A stretch of 64,000 bases of DNA from Hymenobacter sp. YC55 (GTDB lineage Bacteria > Bacteroidota > Bacteroidia > Cytophagales > Hymenobacteraceae): positions 1,302,001 to 1,366,000 of the forward strand of contig NZ_JARNTX010000001.1 in the NCBI RefSeq assembly GCF_029433095.1, written 5' to 3'. Position 1 is the first letter of the stretch, and the number at the start of each line of letters is the position of its first letter. Under the pieces are notes generated by a model. It did no database searches. It was not told the DNA's origin and saw nothing but the letters and a program-made list of their open reading frames with translations. Made by a program: the position numbers and the translations under genes. This document shows positions 8,211 to 15,872 of this stretch, one piece after another.

Positions 8211-9890
8211 ATGAAACAACTCACCGTTTGCCTTTTCGCTCTCATTGCCAGCTCTACTCTCGCCTTTCGGCCCGCGGCCGCAAAGCCGGTAGCCAGTGCG
8301 TCTGCCGTGCCCGACCTGCCGAAAGTAGTTGAGCCCTCGTTTAGCAAAGACACCTTCAACATTGTAAAGTATGGCGCGGTTGCCGACGGCCAGACCCTAA
8401 ACACCGAAGCGTTTCGCAAGGCCATTGAGGCATGCAGCCAGAAAGGTGGCGTGGTGTTGGTGCCGCGCGGCTTGTGGCTCACAGGCCCCATCGAGCTGAA
8501 AAACAACGTGAACCTGCACGTGAAGCGCGGCGCACTGGTGCAGTTCAGCAACAAGCTCTCGGATTTCAAGCTGATAAAAACCAACTGGGAAGGCGTGGAC
8601 GCCGTGCGCAACCAGTCGCCGATTTCGGGCTACGATCTGCAAAACATTGCCATCACCGGGGAAGGTACTTTTGATGGGGCTGGCGATGCGTGGCGCATGG
8701 TGAAGAAAGAAAAACTCAGCGAAGGCCAGTGGCAGAAGCTAGTGAAGTCGGGCGGCGTGCTCGATGCGAAAGGCACCACGTGGTACCCCACGGCGCAGTC
8801 GTTGAAGGGCTCCACTACTTCAAAGCCCGGCATCCTGCAGCCCGGCAAGGACGTTGCTGATTTCGCCGATATCAAAGACTTTCTGCGGCCCAATATGCTG
8901 AGTTTGCAGCGCTGCAAGAAGGTACTGCTCGAAGACTTCACCATCCAAAACTCACCCGCCTGGACCATTCACCCGCTGCTTTGCGAAGACATCACGCTCC
9001 GCAACGTAACAGCCCGCAACCCCTGGTACGGCCAGAATACCGATGCTCTTGACCTGGAATCGTGCCGCAACGGCATTGTAGACAACTGCACCTTCGACGT
9101 GGGCGATGATGGAATCTGCATCAAGTCGGGCCGCGACGAGCAGGGTCGCAAGCGCGGCGTACCCACCGAGAACTTCATCATTCGCGACACGAAAGTCTAC
9201 CACGCCCACGGTGGCTTCGTGATTGGCAGTGAAATGTCGGGCGGGGCGCGCAACTTATACGTGAGCAACTGCACGTTTATCGGTACCGACGTGGGCCTGC
9301 GTTTCAAGACCGCGCGGGGCCGCGGTGGTGTGGTCGAGAACATCTTCGTAGATGGCGTTGACATGACCGACATTGCCGGCGAAGCCATCCTGTTCGACAT
9401 GTACTACGCCGCCAAAGACCCGGTGCAAGTGAACGGCGAAGCGTTTTCCATTCCCGAAATCAAAGCCGAGCCACTAGGGGAGGGCACGCCCGTGTTCCGC
9501 AACTTCCGCATCAAAAACGTGACGTGCAAAGGCGCGGCTACGGGCATCTTGGTGCGCGGGCTGCCGGAGATGAATGTGAAGGATATCGAAATTGAAAACG
9601 CGGTGCTGGAAAGCAAAAGAGGGTTGGTGTGCCAGGAAGGTAGTGGCATTAGCTTCAAAAATGTGGCGTTGTTTTCCACCGAAACCAAGCCCGTGCTGGA
9701 AGTGCAGAACAGCCAGAACATCACCCTCGACAACATCCGGTATGCTGCCGGCGCCGACCTGCTGCTGCGCGTCACCGGCGACCGAAGCAAAGCGGTGAAG
9801 CTTGTTAACACCAATACTAAGTCAGCTAAAAAGGACGTGGAAGTCGGCCAGAAAGTAGCCAAGAAGGTGGTCACGATTTCGCAACGGTAG
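8211..9890 (+). CDS. Glycoside hydrolase family 28 (polygalacturonase-like)
   Basis: A secreted, 559-residue right-handed beta-helix enzyme of the pectinase family that hydrolyses galacturonan or rhamnogalacturonan linkages by inversion. A signal peptide covers about residues 1-24. The start of the fold shows FNIVKYGAVADGQTLNTEAF. The GH28 catalytic motifs occur in order: NTD (276-278), DD (299-300), His-Gly-Gly in AHGGFVIGSE (333-335) and RFK in LRFKTARGRGG. Length is above that of fungal enzymes because of an insert at about 155-225. It is the first enzyme after SusCD and followed by its own terminator. Exo- versus endo-action cannot be told from the sequence. Confidence 0.93.
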   Translation: MKQLTVCLFALIASSTLAFRPAAAKPVASASAVPDLPKVVEPSFSKDTFNIVKYGAVADGQTLNTEAFRKAIEACSQKGGVVLVPRGLWLTGPIELKNNVNLHVKRGALVQFSNKLSDFKLIKTNWEGVDAVRNQSPISGYDLQNIAITGEGTFDGAGDAWRMVKKEKLSEGQWQKLVKSGGVLDAKGTTWYPTAQSLKGSTTSKPGILQPGKDVADFADIKDFLRPNMLSLQRCKKVLLEDFTIQNSPAWTIHPLLCEDITLRNVTARNPWYGQNTDALDLESCRNGIVDNCTFDVGDDGICIKSGRDEQGRKRGVPTENFIIRDTKVYHAHGGFVIGSEMSGGARNLYVSNCTFIGTDVGLRFKTARGRGGVVENIFVDGVDMTDIAGEAILFDMYYAAKDPVQVNGEAFSIPEIKAEPLGEGTPVFRNFRIKNVTCKGAATGILVRGLPEMNVKDIEIENAVLESKRGLVCQEGSGISFKNVALFSTETKPVLEVQNSQNITLDNIRYAAGADLLLRVTGDRSKAVKLVNTNTKSAKKDVEVGQKVAKKVVTISQR

Positions 9891-9908
9891 CCGCAGATTG
9901 TTAAGGCA

Positions 9909-9944
9909 AACTTCCTCTTCTCACTTGAGAAGAGGAAGTTGCTC
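9909..9944 (+). terminator. Terminator after first GH28 gene
   Basis: A perfect 14-bp stem AACTTCCTCTTCTC (9909-9922) / its complement (9927-9940) with loop ACTT, 18 bp after the stop codon. The T run is weak. Confidence 0.65.
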
Positions 9945-10054
9945 TTCAGCGCAATCGGGGTTGTTAGTATCGGTGCGAAAGTTGTTTAGTTGAGGCATCC
10001 TGCTTACACTTACACAGCACATGCTGCTCCAACCACTGTGCTACCGTAGTTGAA

Positions 10055-10088
10055 ATGACCGTCATGGCAAGCTTGTCAGCGCATGACG
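10055..10088. repeat. GTCATG-type inverted repeat upstream of GH105 gene
   Basis: Two overlapping dyads: ATGAC-C-GTCAT (10055-10065) and CGTCATG (10060-10066) with CATGACG (10082-10088), around AAGCTTGTC. It resembles the hairpin at 21381-21415 in its CCGTCATG...GCATGACG ends. It could be an operator or a worn dispersed intergenic repeat. The rest of the gap 9945-10185 shows nothing else clear. Confidence 0.4.
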
Positions 10089-10185
10089 TTCGAGGTAAAA
10101 AATAGCATTCAACCACCCCGGCCGCTCCTTCATGGGGCGCGCAACTAGCTTCTAGTCTAGTAAAGTCTCAGTTTAAATTCACTGC

Positions 10186-12132
10186 ATGTCCTTTCGCCGC
10201 TTCCTTTCCGCTGGCCTGCTGCTGGCCTCCCTTACCACCAACGCGCAAACGCCAGCCAAGCCGGCCGCTGGTCCGGCTATGTCGCAACGCATGGCGGATG
10301 CCTTCATTAGCTGGCACCCTGATTCCATTCTGATTGGCACCCGTAAAACCGCCCGTTGGGACTACGAACAAGGCCTGATGATGAAAGCCTTGGAGCGCGT
10401 ATGGGAGCGTACCGGCGACGCCCGCTACTTCACGTACATCCAAAAAGACCTCGACCAGTTTGTGTTGCCCGACGGCACTATTCGCACCTACAAGCTGGAA
10501 GACTACAACCTCGATAACCTCACTACTGGCCACGCACTGTTGCTCTTAAGCCAGCTGTCGTTGGGCAGCCAGGCAACGCAGCAGAAGTACGTGAAAGCCG
10601 CTCAGCTCCTGCGCAAGCAGCTTGACGGCCAGCCGCGCACCCAAGCGGGTGGCTTCTGGCACAAGAAAATCTACCCCAACCAAATGTGGCTCGATGGCCT
10701 CTACATGGCCGAGCCTTTCTACGCCGAGTACAGCAAGCTATTCAATCAGCCCGCTGGTTTCGACGACGTGGCCAAGCAGTTTGCTCTCATCGAGAAAAAC
10801 CTGGTGGACCCCAAAACCGGCCTGCTTTACCACGGCTACGACGAAAGCAAGGAGCAGAAATGGGCCAACAAAACCACTGGCCAGTCGCCCAACTTCTGGG
10901 ACCGGGGCATGGGCTGGTACGCCATGGCCTTAGTAGATGTGCTGGATTATTTCCCCGCCAACCATCCGCAACGGGCGCAGCTTATCAAGGATGTGCAACG
11001 CTTGGCTCCGGTGCTAGCTAAGTACCAAGACCCCAAAACCGGCACTTGGTCGTTGGTAGTAGACCAAGCCACCCGCAAAGGCAACTACGCCGAAGCTTCG
11101 GGCAGCAGCATGTTTGTGTACGCGTTGGCGAAAGGCGTGCGGATGGGCTACCTAGACAACAAGTACGCGGCCGTTGCCAAGAAAGGCTACGACGGGCTGC
11201 TGAAAACCTTCGTGGCTACGGAGGGCAATGCGCTGGCCTTCAATGGGACAGTAAGCGTGGGGGGCCTCGGCGGCAACCCCTACCGCGACGGTAGCTTCGA
11301 GTACTACCTAAGTGAGCCACTCCGCAAAAACGACCTGAAAGGTGTGGGTCCCTTCATCTTAGCCAGCGTGGAAATGGAAGTTGCGGCGGAAAGCGCCTTA
11401 GGCAAAGGCAAGACGGTGGCTGTCGACAACTACTTCAATCACGAAACTCGCAAAAACAACCTCAGCGGGCAAACCGAATCCTGGCACTACACCTGGGAAG
11501 AGCGCACCCACGGCGGCTTCTACTTGTGGGGCAACCAGTTCCGCGAATTAGGCGCCAAAACCGTAACCGTGCCCACTGCTCCCACGGCGGCTTCTCTGAA
11601 AGGCGTGAACGTGTACATCATCGTCGATCCGGACAGCAAGAAAGAGTCGCCGCAGCCTAACTTCGTGAAGCCCGCCGATGTGCAGGCCGTGACGGATTGG
11701 GTGAAAGCCGGTGGCACGCTCGTACTGATGGCCAATGACACGTCGAACTGCGAGATTCCACGCTTCAACACCCTAGCCAAAGCGTTTGGAATCACTTTCA
11801 CCAACACCAGCATGAACATGGTGAAAGGCGACCAATTCGAGCAAGGCTTGGTAAAATTCCCGGCGGGCAATGCCGTTTTCAAAACCGCCAAAACGGCCTA
11901 CGTCAAAGAACTATCGGTGCTGGACGTGAAGAGCCCGGCCACGCCGCTGGTTAGCACCGGTAGCAGCGTTATCATGGCCACTGCCAAATTGGGCAAAGGA
12001 ACCGTGTTTGCCATCGGCGACCCATGGCTCTACAACGAGTACACCGACGGCCGCAAAATCCCGGACACCTTCGACAACTTCGAGGCCGGTAAAGACCTGG
12101 CGACCTGGCTGCTGCAACAGTCTGGGCGTTAA
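10186..12132 (+). CDS. GH88/GH105 unsaturated rhamnogalacturonyl hydrolase with extra C-terminal domain
   Basis: A 648-residue exported enzyme. A signal peptide covers residues 1-20. Residues about 30-390 form the (alpha/alpha)6 barrel of YteR/YesR-like GH105 enzymes, which remove the 4,5-unsaturated uronic acid left by pectate and rhamnogalacturonan lyases. Family motifs seen are RWDYEQG, YNLDNLTTGH with Asp110, QMWLDGLYMAEPF with Asp170 (the pair matching YteR Asp88/Asp143 in spacing) and FWDRGMGWY. Residues about 472-648 add a Rossmann-like domain (VYIIVDPDS, VKAGGTLVLMANDT, GKGTVFAIGDPWLYNEY) of the DUF4350/glutamine-amidotransferase-like kind, role unknown. Its product feeds the KdgF/KduI/KduD branch encoded downstream. 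Confidence 0.93.
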   Translation: MSFRRFLSAGLLLASLTTNAQTPAKPAAGPAMSQRMADAFISWHPDSILIGTRKTARWDYEQGLMMKALERVWERTGDARYFTYIQKDLDQFVLPDGTIRTYKLEDYNLDNLTTGHALLLLSQLSLGSQATQQKYVKAAQLLRKQLDGQPRTQAGGFWHKKIYPNQMWLDGLYMAEPFYAEYSKLFNQPAGFDDVAKQFALIEKNLVDPKTGLLYHGYDESKEQKWANKTTGQSPNFWDRGMGWYAMALVDVLDYFPANHPQRAQLIKDVQRLAPVLAKYQDPKTGTWSLVVDQATRKGNYAEASGSSMFVYALAKGVRMGYLDNKYAAVAKKGYDGLLKTFVATEGNALAFNGTVSVGGLGGNPYRDGSFEYYLSEPLRKNDLKGVGPFILASVEMEVAAESALGKGKTVAVDNYFNHETRKNNLSGQTESWHYTWEERTHGGFYLWGNQFRELGAKTVTVPTAPTAASLKGVNVYIIVDPDSKKESPQPNFVKPADVQAVTDWVKAGGTLVLMANDTSNCEIPRFNTLAKAFGITFTNTSMNMVKGDQFEQGLVKFPAGNAVFKTAKTAYVKELSVLDVKSPATPLVSTGSSVIMATAKLGKGTVFAIGDPWLYNEYTDGRKIPDTFDNFEAGKDLATWLLQQSGR

Positions 12133-12134
12133 GT

Positions 12135-12198
12135 GAAGCGCACCTAGTTTGCTGGAACCTGTGGTGAGAGGCTCTGGCTAGCTACCAAGGTGCGCTTC
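12135..12198 (+). terminator. Hairpin 1 after GH105 gene
   Basis: A perfect 11-bp stem GAAGCGCACCT (12135-12145) / AGGTGCGCTTC (12188-12198) with a 42-nt loop and a pyrimidine-rich 3' flank, immediately after the stop codon. It is the first of three inverted repeats in this gap. Confidence 0.55.
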
Positions 12199-12204
12199 TT
12201 CGTT

Positions 12205-12252
12205 TCTGGCTTGCCTCCACAATTCTTGTAGGCTTTGTAGAGGCAAGCCAGA
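12205..12252. repeat. Hairpin 2 between GH105 gene and lacI-type gene
   Basis: A perfect 13-bp inverted repeat TCTGGCTTGCCTC (12205-12217) / its complement (12240-12252), loop 22 nt. Confidence 0.55.
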
Positions 12253-12306
12253 TAAACGAGACAACACAAGTTTCCGCGTCAACCTTTAAAGCAAGTAGTA
12301 CAGCAA

Positions 12307-12380
12307 CCATAGTAAACGCCTGAGCGGGCCAACAGCAATGCACAATGTTTGCCGTTGGCCCGCTCAGGCGTTTACTATGG
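12307..12380. terminator. Hairpin 3, 27-bp perfect inverted repeat
   Basis: Arms 12307-12333 and 12354-12380 are perfect complements over 27 bp (left arm begins CCATAGTAAACGCC and ends GGGCCAAC), loop 20 nt. It lies between convergent genes and ends about 58 bp from the lacI-type stop. Such length exceeds what a terminator needs. Confidence 0.65.
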
Positions 12381-12437
12381 CGACTGCACAGGATAGGTTG
12401 ACTTCCCTAGGCAGGTGAATAACTCTACAACAGAAAC

Positions 12438-13490
12438 CTACAGGGTGCGGGCGGCGCCAAGAGGTTCGGCGTGTTCAACAAAGTTTGTGGAGTCGCGGAC
12501 GACAAGCTCGGTTGGAATCTTGACGGTGTCGACTGGCTTCGCGCGTTGCTTGTTCTCGATTAAATCGATTAGTCTTTCGGCGGCTACTTGCCCAATTTCT
12601 TGCGCTGGCTGCACCACGGTGCTCAAAGATGGAGACAGCAGATCGGCCACGTTCAAGTTGGTGAAGCCGATAAGGGATACGTCTTCCGGAATGGCAAGCT
12701 GGCGCTGGTGCAATGCTTTGAGGCAGCCAACGGCCAGTCGGTCGGAGGCCGTGAAGAAAGCATCGGGAATGGGGTCGAGGGCCATGAGCTCGTCTACCAT
12801 CGGGCCTACTTCGTCGGGGCCGAAGGTGCCGTAGCGGATCAGGTTTTCGTCGAATTCCAGACCATGCTTTTCGAGGGCGGCGCGGTAGCCCGCCAGGCGC
12901 TCCTGCGTGATGCTCAGCCACGGCTGAATGGTAAGGTGCGCAATCCGGCGCCGGCCCGACAAAATGAGGTGTTCGGTAGCGGCAAAAGCTCCGCCGAAGT
13001 TGTCGGCTACTACTTGCGTCACGTTTAGCTCCGCCGATACCCGGTCGAACAATACCACCGGCACATTCTTGTCGATTACGTCGCGCAGGTGCGCCACATC
13101 CGACGTTTCGCTGGAAAGAGAAATTAGCAGGCCATCCACCTTGCGCGACATAGCCTGGTTGACGTTGGCCATTTCCCGCTCGTACGATTCTTGGCTTTGG
13201 AAGATGATAACGTGGTAGCCACGGTTATACGCAATAGCCTCGATGCCATTGATGGCTTGCGAGAAGAAGTAGTTGGCAATTTGGGGTACAATAACGCCAA
13301 TAGCACGACTAGAACTGCCTTTGAGGCTGAGCGCAATAGGGTTGGGTCGGTAGTTGAGCCGCTCCGCGCATTCCATTACCAGCCGCTTCGTTTCCGGGTT
13401 GATTTCGTAGCTGCCCCGCAACGCGCGGGACACGGTAGAAGTGGAAAGGTTTAGCTCGCGGGCAATGTCTTTTATCGTGAATGTTTCCAA
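12438..13490 (-). CDS. LacI family transcriptional regulator
   Basis: A 350-residue regulator. The N-terminal helix-turn-helix (residues 4-24, TIKDIARELNLSTSTVSRAL) and hinge are followed by the periplasmic-binding-protein-like effector domain (about 62-345), with the expected GVIVPQIANYFFS and DAFFTASDRLAVG segments. Such proteins bind palindromic operators with a central CG and respond to a sugar or its metabolite. It is divergent from kduD; the intervening 307 bp contain an operator candidate (13647-13670), almost repeated before susC. This placement suggests that it controls the pectin genes and perhaps itself, with a uronate or KDG-like effector; both points are inferred. Confidence 0.95.
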   Translation of the reverse strand: METFTIKDIARELNLSTSTVSRALRGSYEINPETKRLVMECAERLNYRPNPIALSLKGSSSRAIGVIVPQIANYFFSQAINGIEAIAYNRGYHVIIFQSQESYEREMANVNQAMSRKVDGLLISLSSETSDVAHLRDVIDKNVPVVLFDRVSAELNVTQVVADNFGGAFAATEHLILSGRRRIAHLTIQPWLSITQERLAGYRAALEKHGLEFDENLIRYGTFGPDEVGPMVDELMALDPIPDAFFTASDRLAVGCLKALHQRQLAIPEDVSLIGFTNLNVADLLSPSLSTVVQPAQEIGQVAAERLIDLIENKQRAKPVDTVKIPTELVVRDSTNFVEHAEPLGAARTL

Positions 13491-13646
13491 CGGTCAAACG
13501 AATTTGGAAGGAGTGGGGTAGGGAGTAGACTTTCTAAAGTGCAATGCCTGCAAAAAGCAGTGGAATGGGGCTTGCGGGGCTGAAAGTATAAATAGCTGGC
13601 CGAATTTCTCTAAACTTAACTATCGCTACCAGTCAAGACGCACATC

Positions 13647-13670
13647 GGCAACGTTCCCGATAACGTTTGC
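13647..13670. promoter_or_regulatory. Candidate LacI-family operator upstream of kduD
   Basis: 24 bp made of GGCAACGTT, CCCGA and TAACGTTTGC, agreeing at 21 of 24 positions with 3341-3364 upstream of susC. It holds two CG-centred half-operators, AACGTT and TAACGTTTGC; the latter matches the right half of PurR/LacI-type sites. It lies between the divergent lacI-type and kduD genes, about 130 bp from the kduD start. Confidence 0.7.
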
Positions 13671-13740
13671 GCGAATAAACATTGTGCTATTCTTCCTTTT
13701 GGGGTTTACAACTTTTAATCTTATCCTAACAGATGTGCTG

Positions 13741-13769
13741 TTTGTCGTACGAAAAGTACATTAATTTCT
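13741..13769 (+). promoter_or_regulatory. Possible Bacteroidota-type promoter of kduD
   Basis: TTTG at 13741-13744 and TAATTTCT at 13762-13769 with a 17-bp spacer resemble the -33 TTTG / -7 TAnnTTTG consensus; the last two bases of the -7 box differ. It is 28 bp before the kduD start and downstream of the operator candidate. Confidence 0.3.
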
Positions 13770-13797
13770 CCCGAAAAGTTTACAAACTCCTATTCGC

Positions 13798-14568
13798 ATG
13801 GCTCTAGCTGCTTCCTTTGATTTGACTGGCAAACGCGCACTGGTAACGGGCTGCACCCGGGGTATCGGCCAGGCGATGGCCATCGGATTGGCCGAAGCCG
13901 GCGCCGATATTATCGGAGTGTCGGCCTCTTTAGCGCTGGAAGGCAGTGAAACCGAACAAGCGGTGCGGGCCCTTGGCCGCGACTTCAAAGCCTATAAAGC
14001 CGACTTCGGCGACCGGGCGCAGGTGGATGCTTTCATAACGCAAGTGCAAGCCGACTTCCCGCATATCGACATCCTGATCAACAACGCCGGCACCATTAAG
14101 CGGGCGCCGGCCGCCGAGCATTCCGATGAGTTGTGGGATGAAGTACTACGCATCAACCTCGACGCGCCGTTCCGTTTGGCGCGCGCCATCGGCGGCCAAA
14201 TGCTGCGGCAGGGCTCCGGCAAAATCGTCTTCACCGCTTCGCTGCTCACCTTCCAGGGCGGTATCAACGTGCCCGGCTATGCCGCCAGCAAAGGCGCCAT
14301 TGGCTCCGTTGTGAAAGCCCTAGCCAACGAGTGGGCCGGCCGCGGGGTCAACGTCAATGCCATTGCGCCCGGCTACATTGCCACCGACAACACCGAGGCC
14401 CTGCGCAACGACCCCGACCGGTCGGCTAGCATCTTGGGCCGTATCCCGGCTGGCCGTTGGGGCACCCCCGACGACTTTAAAGGCCCTACCGTCTTCCTAT
14501 CCTCGTCGGCGGCCGACTATGTGCACGGCACCATCCTCACCGTTGATGGTGGCTGGATGGGCCGCTAA
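13798..14568 (+). CDS. kduD: 2-dehydro-3-deoxy-D-gluconate 5-dehydrogenase (KduD)
   Basis: A 256-residue cytoplasmic short-chain dehydrogenase that reduces 2,5-diketo-3-deoxygluconate to 2-keto-3-deoxygluconate (KDG), the last step for unsaturated uronate from pectin. The NAD(P) loop TGCTRGIG (17-24), NNAG (95-98) and catalytic Ser148, Tyr161, Lys165 (YAASK) are visible, and the C-terminus ILTVDGGWMGR is the one typical of KduD. Length matches the E. coli enzyme. It opens the run kduD-kduI-cupin-CE8/PL10-uxaB on plus and is preceded by a LacI-type operator candidate and a possible promoter. Assignment as KduD over other SDRs rests on the C-terminus and on the kduI neighbour. Confidence 0.93.
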   Translation: MALAASFDLTGKRALVTGCTRGIGQAMAIGLAEAGADIIGVSASLALEGSETEQAVRALGRDFKAYKADFGDRAQVDAFITQVQADFPHIDILINNAGTIKRAPAAEHSDELWDEVLRINLDAPFRLARAIGGQMLRQGSGKIVFTASLLTFQGGINVPGYAASKGAIGSVVKALANEWAGRGVNVNAIAPGYIATDNTEALRNDPDRSASILGRIPAGRWGTPDDFKGPTVFLSSSAADYVHGTILTVDGGWMGR

Positions 14569-14675
14569 CCATAGGAGCACCCACGCCGCCCTGAATTGGT
14601 TACCTAAGCTGCCTTTCGCACCGTTCTAGTACCTTCCTCAACAAACCTTACTACCTCACTCACTTCCTTTCCCTC

Positions 14676-15506
14676 ATGACCCAACGCTATGCCATCGGCC
14701 CGCGCGAAACAGCGGCAATGACCACCGACGAACTACGGGAGAATTTCCTGCTGGAGAACCTGTTTGTGGCGGGCACCATCGAGTTGGTCTATACGCATTA
14801 CGACCGCATGATTGTGGGCGGAGCGGTGCCCACCACTGAGCCGCTGCCGCTGCCCAACCCCGAAAACCTGAAGGCCGAGTTTTTCCTGCAGCGCCGGGAG
14901 TTGGGCATCCTCAATATCGGCGCCGCGGGCACCGTCACCGTCGATGGCACGGTGCACGAGCTTGGCAACCAGGATTGCCTGTACGTAGGCAAAGACGCGC
15001 GCGAGGTAACTTTTGCCTCTGCTGATGCCAACCAGCCCGCGCAGTACTACTTGCTTTCGGCTCCGGCTCACCACGCTTATCCCACGCGGCGCATGACGCA
15101 GGCGGAGGCTACACCGGTGCAGCTCGGCAGTCAGGAAACGGCCAATGCGCGCACTATCTATAAATACATCTACCTCGAAGGCCTCCAGAGCTGCCAGCTG
15201 GTAATGGGTCTGACGCAACTGCAGCCCGGCTCGGTGTGGAACACCATGCCTAGCCACGTGCACGACCGGCGCATGGAGGTCTACGTTTACTTCGACTTGC
15301 CCGAAAACCAGCGGGTGCTGCACATGATGGGCCAGCCGCAGCAGACCCGGCCTTTGTGGGTAAACAACCGCCAAGCGGTGCTTTCGCCCCCGTGGTCGAT
15401 TCATACGGGCTGCGGCACCAGCAACTACACCTTCATCTGGGGCATGGCCGGCGAGAACCTCGAGTACACCGACATGGACCCCGTTACCATCGACCAACTC
15501 CGCTAA
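14676..15506 (+). CDS. kduI: 5-dehydro-4-deoxy-D-glucuronate isomerase (KduI)
   Basis: A 276-residue cupin-type zinc isomerase that turns 5-keto-4-deoxyuronate (DKI) into 2,5-diketo-3-deoxygluconate, the substrate of KduD. The zinc-binding stretch is seen near residues 194-205 (SHVHDRRMEVYVYFDLP, with two His and one Glu), with a later His in WSIHTGCGTSNYTFIWGMAGEN. The N-terminus MTQRYAIGPRETAAMTTDELRENFL is also characteristic of the family, and the length equals that of E. coli KduI. It lies 107 bp after kduD and 6 bp before the KdgF-like cupin gene. Confidence 0.96.
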   Translation: MTQRYAIGPRETAAMTTDELRENFLLENLFVAGTIELVYTHYDRMIVGGAVPTTEPLPLPNPENLKAEFFLQRRELGILNIGAAGTVTVDGTVHELGNQDCLYVGKDAREVTFASADANQPAQYYLLSAPAHHAYPTRRMTQAEATPVQLGSQETANARTIYKYIYLEGLQSCQLVMGLTQLQPGSVWNTMPSHVHDRRMEVYVYFDLPENQRVLHMMGQPQQTRPLWVNNRQAVLSPPWSIHTGCGTSNYTFIWGMAGENLEYTDMDPVTIDQLR

Positions 15507-15512
15507 ACTCTT

Positions 15513-15854
15513 ATGTCAACTACTGAAACCAACTTCCATCTCGGCAACGATAGCCAGCCTTGGGTGCAGGTGGCCGAAGGCATGCGCCGCCAGGTGCTGG
15601 CTTATGATCCGCAGATGATGCTGGTCCGGGTGGCATTCGAGAAGGGAGGCATTGGCGCCTTGCATCACCATGTGCACACCCAAATTACCTACGTGCAAAG
15701 CGGGGTGTTTAAGGCGGTAGTGGGCGAGGAAACGCGCGTGATGCACCCTGGTGACGTGTTTTACGCGCCCTCCAACGTGTGGCACAGCGTGGAATGCCTG
15801 GAAGCCGGAGTGCTCGTGGATACATTCAGCCCCATGCGCGAAGACTTTATCTAG
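15513..15854 (+). CDS. KdgF-like cupin, unsaturated uronate ring-opening protein
   Basis: A 113-residue single-domain cupin. Motif 1 is HHHVHTQITYVQSGVFKAVVG, giving a His/His/Gln metal set, and motif 2 is HPGDVFYAPSNVWHSVECLE with a further His. The spacing and the Q-I-T-Y-V-x-S-G stretch agree with KdgF, which speeds the conversion of 4,5-unsaturated galacturonate to the linear 5-keto-4-deoxyuronate used by KduI. The tail VLVDTFSPMREDF is also shared by KdgF proteins. It sits 6 bp after kduI and 18 bp before the CE8-PL10 gene, so a common transcript is likely. A general sugar-binding cupin is the alternative. Confidence 0.85.
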   Translation: MSTTETNFHLGNDSQPWVQVAEGMRRQVLAYDPQMMLVRVAFEKGGIGALHHHVHTQITYVQSGVFKAVVGEETRVMHPGDVFYAPSNVWHSVECLEAGVLVDTFSPMREDFI

Positions 15855-15872
15855 CTGGTTCATTTCAACCTG

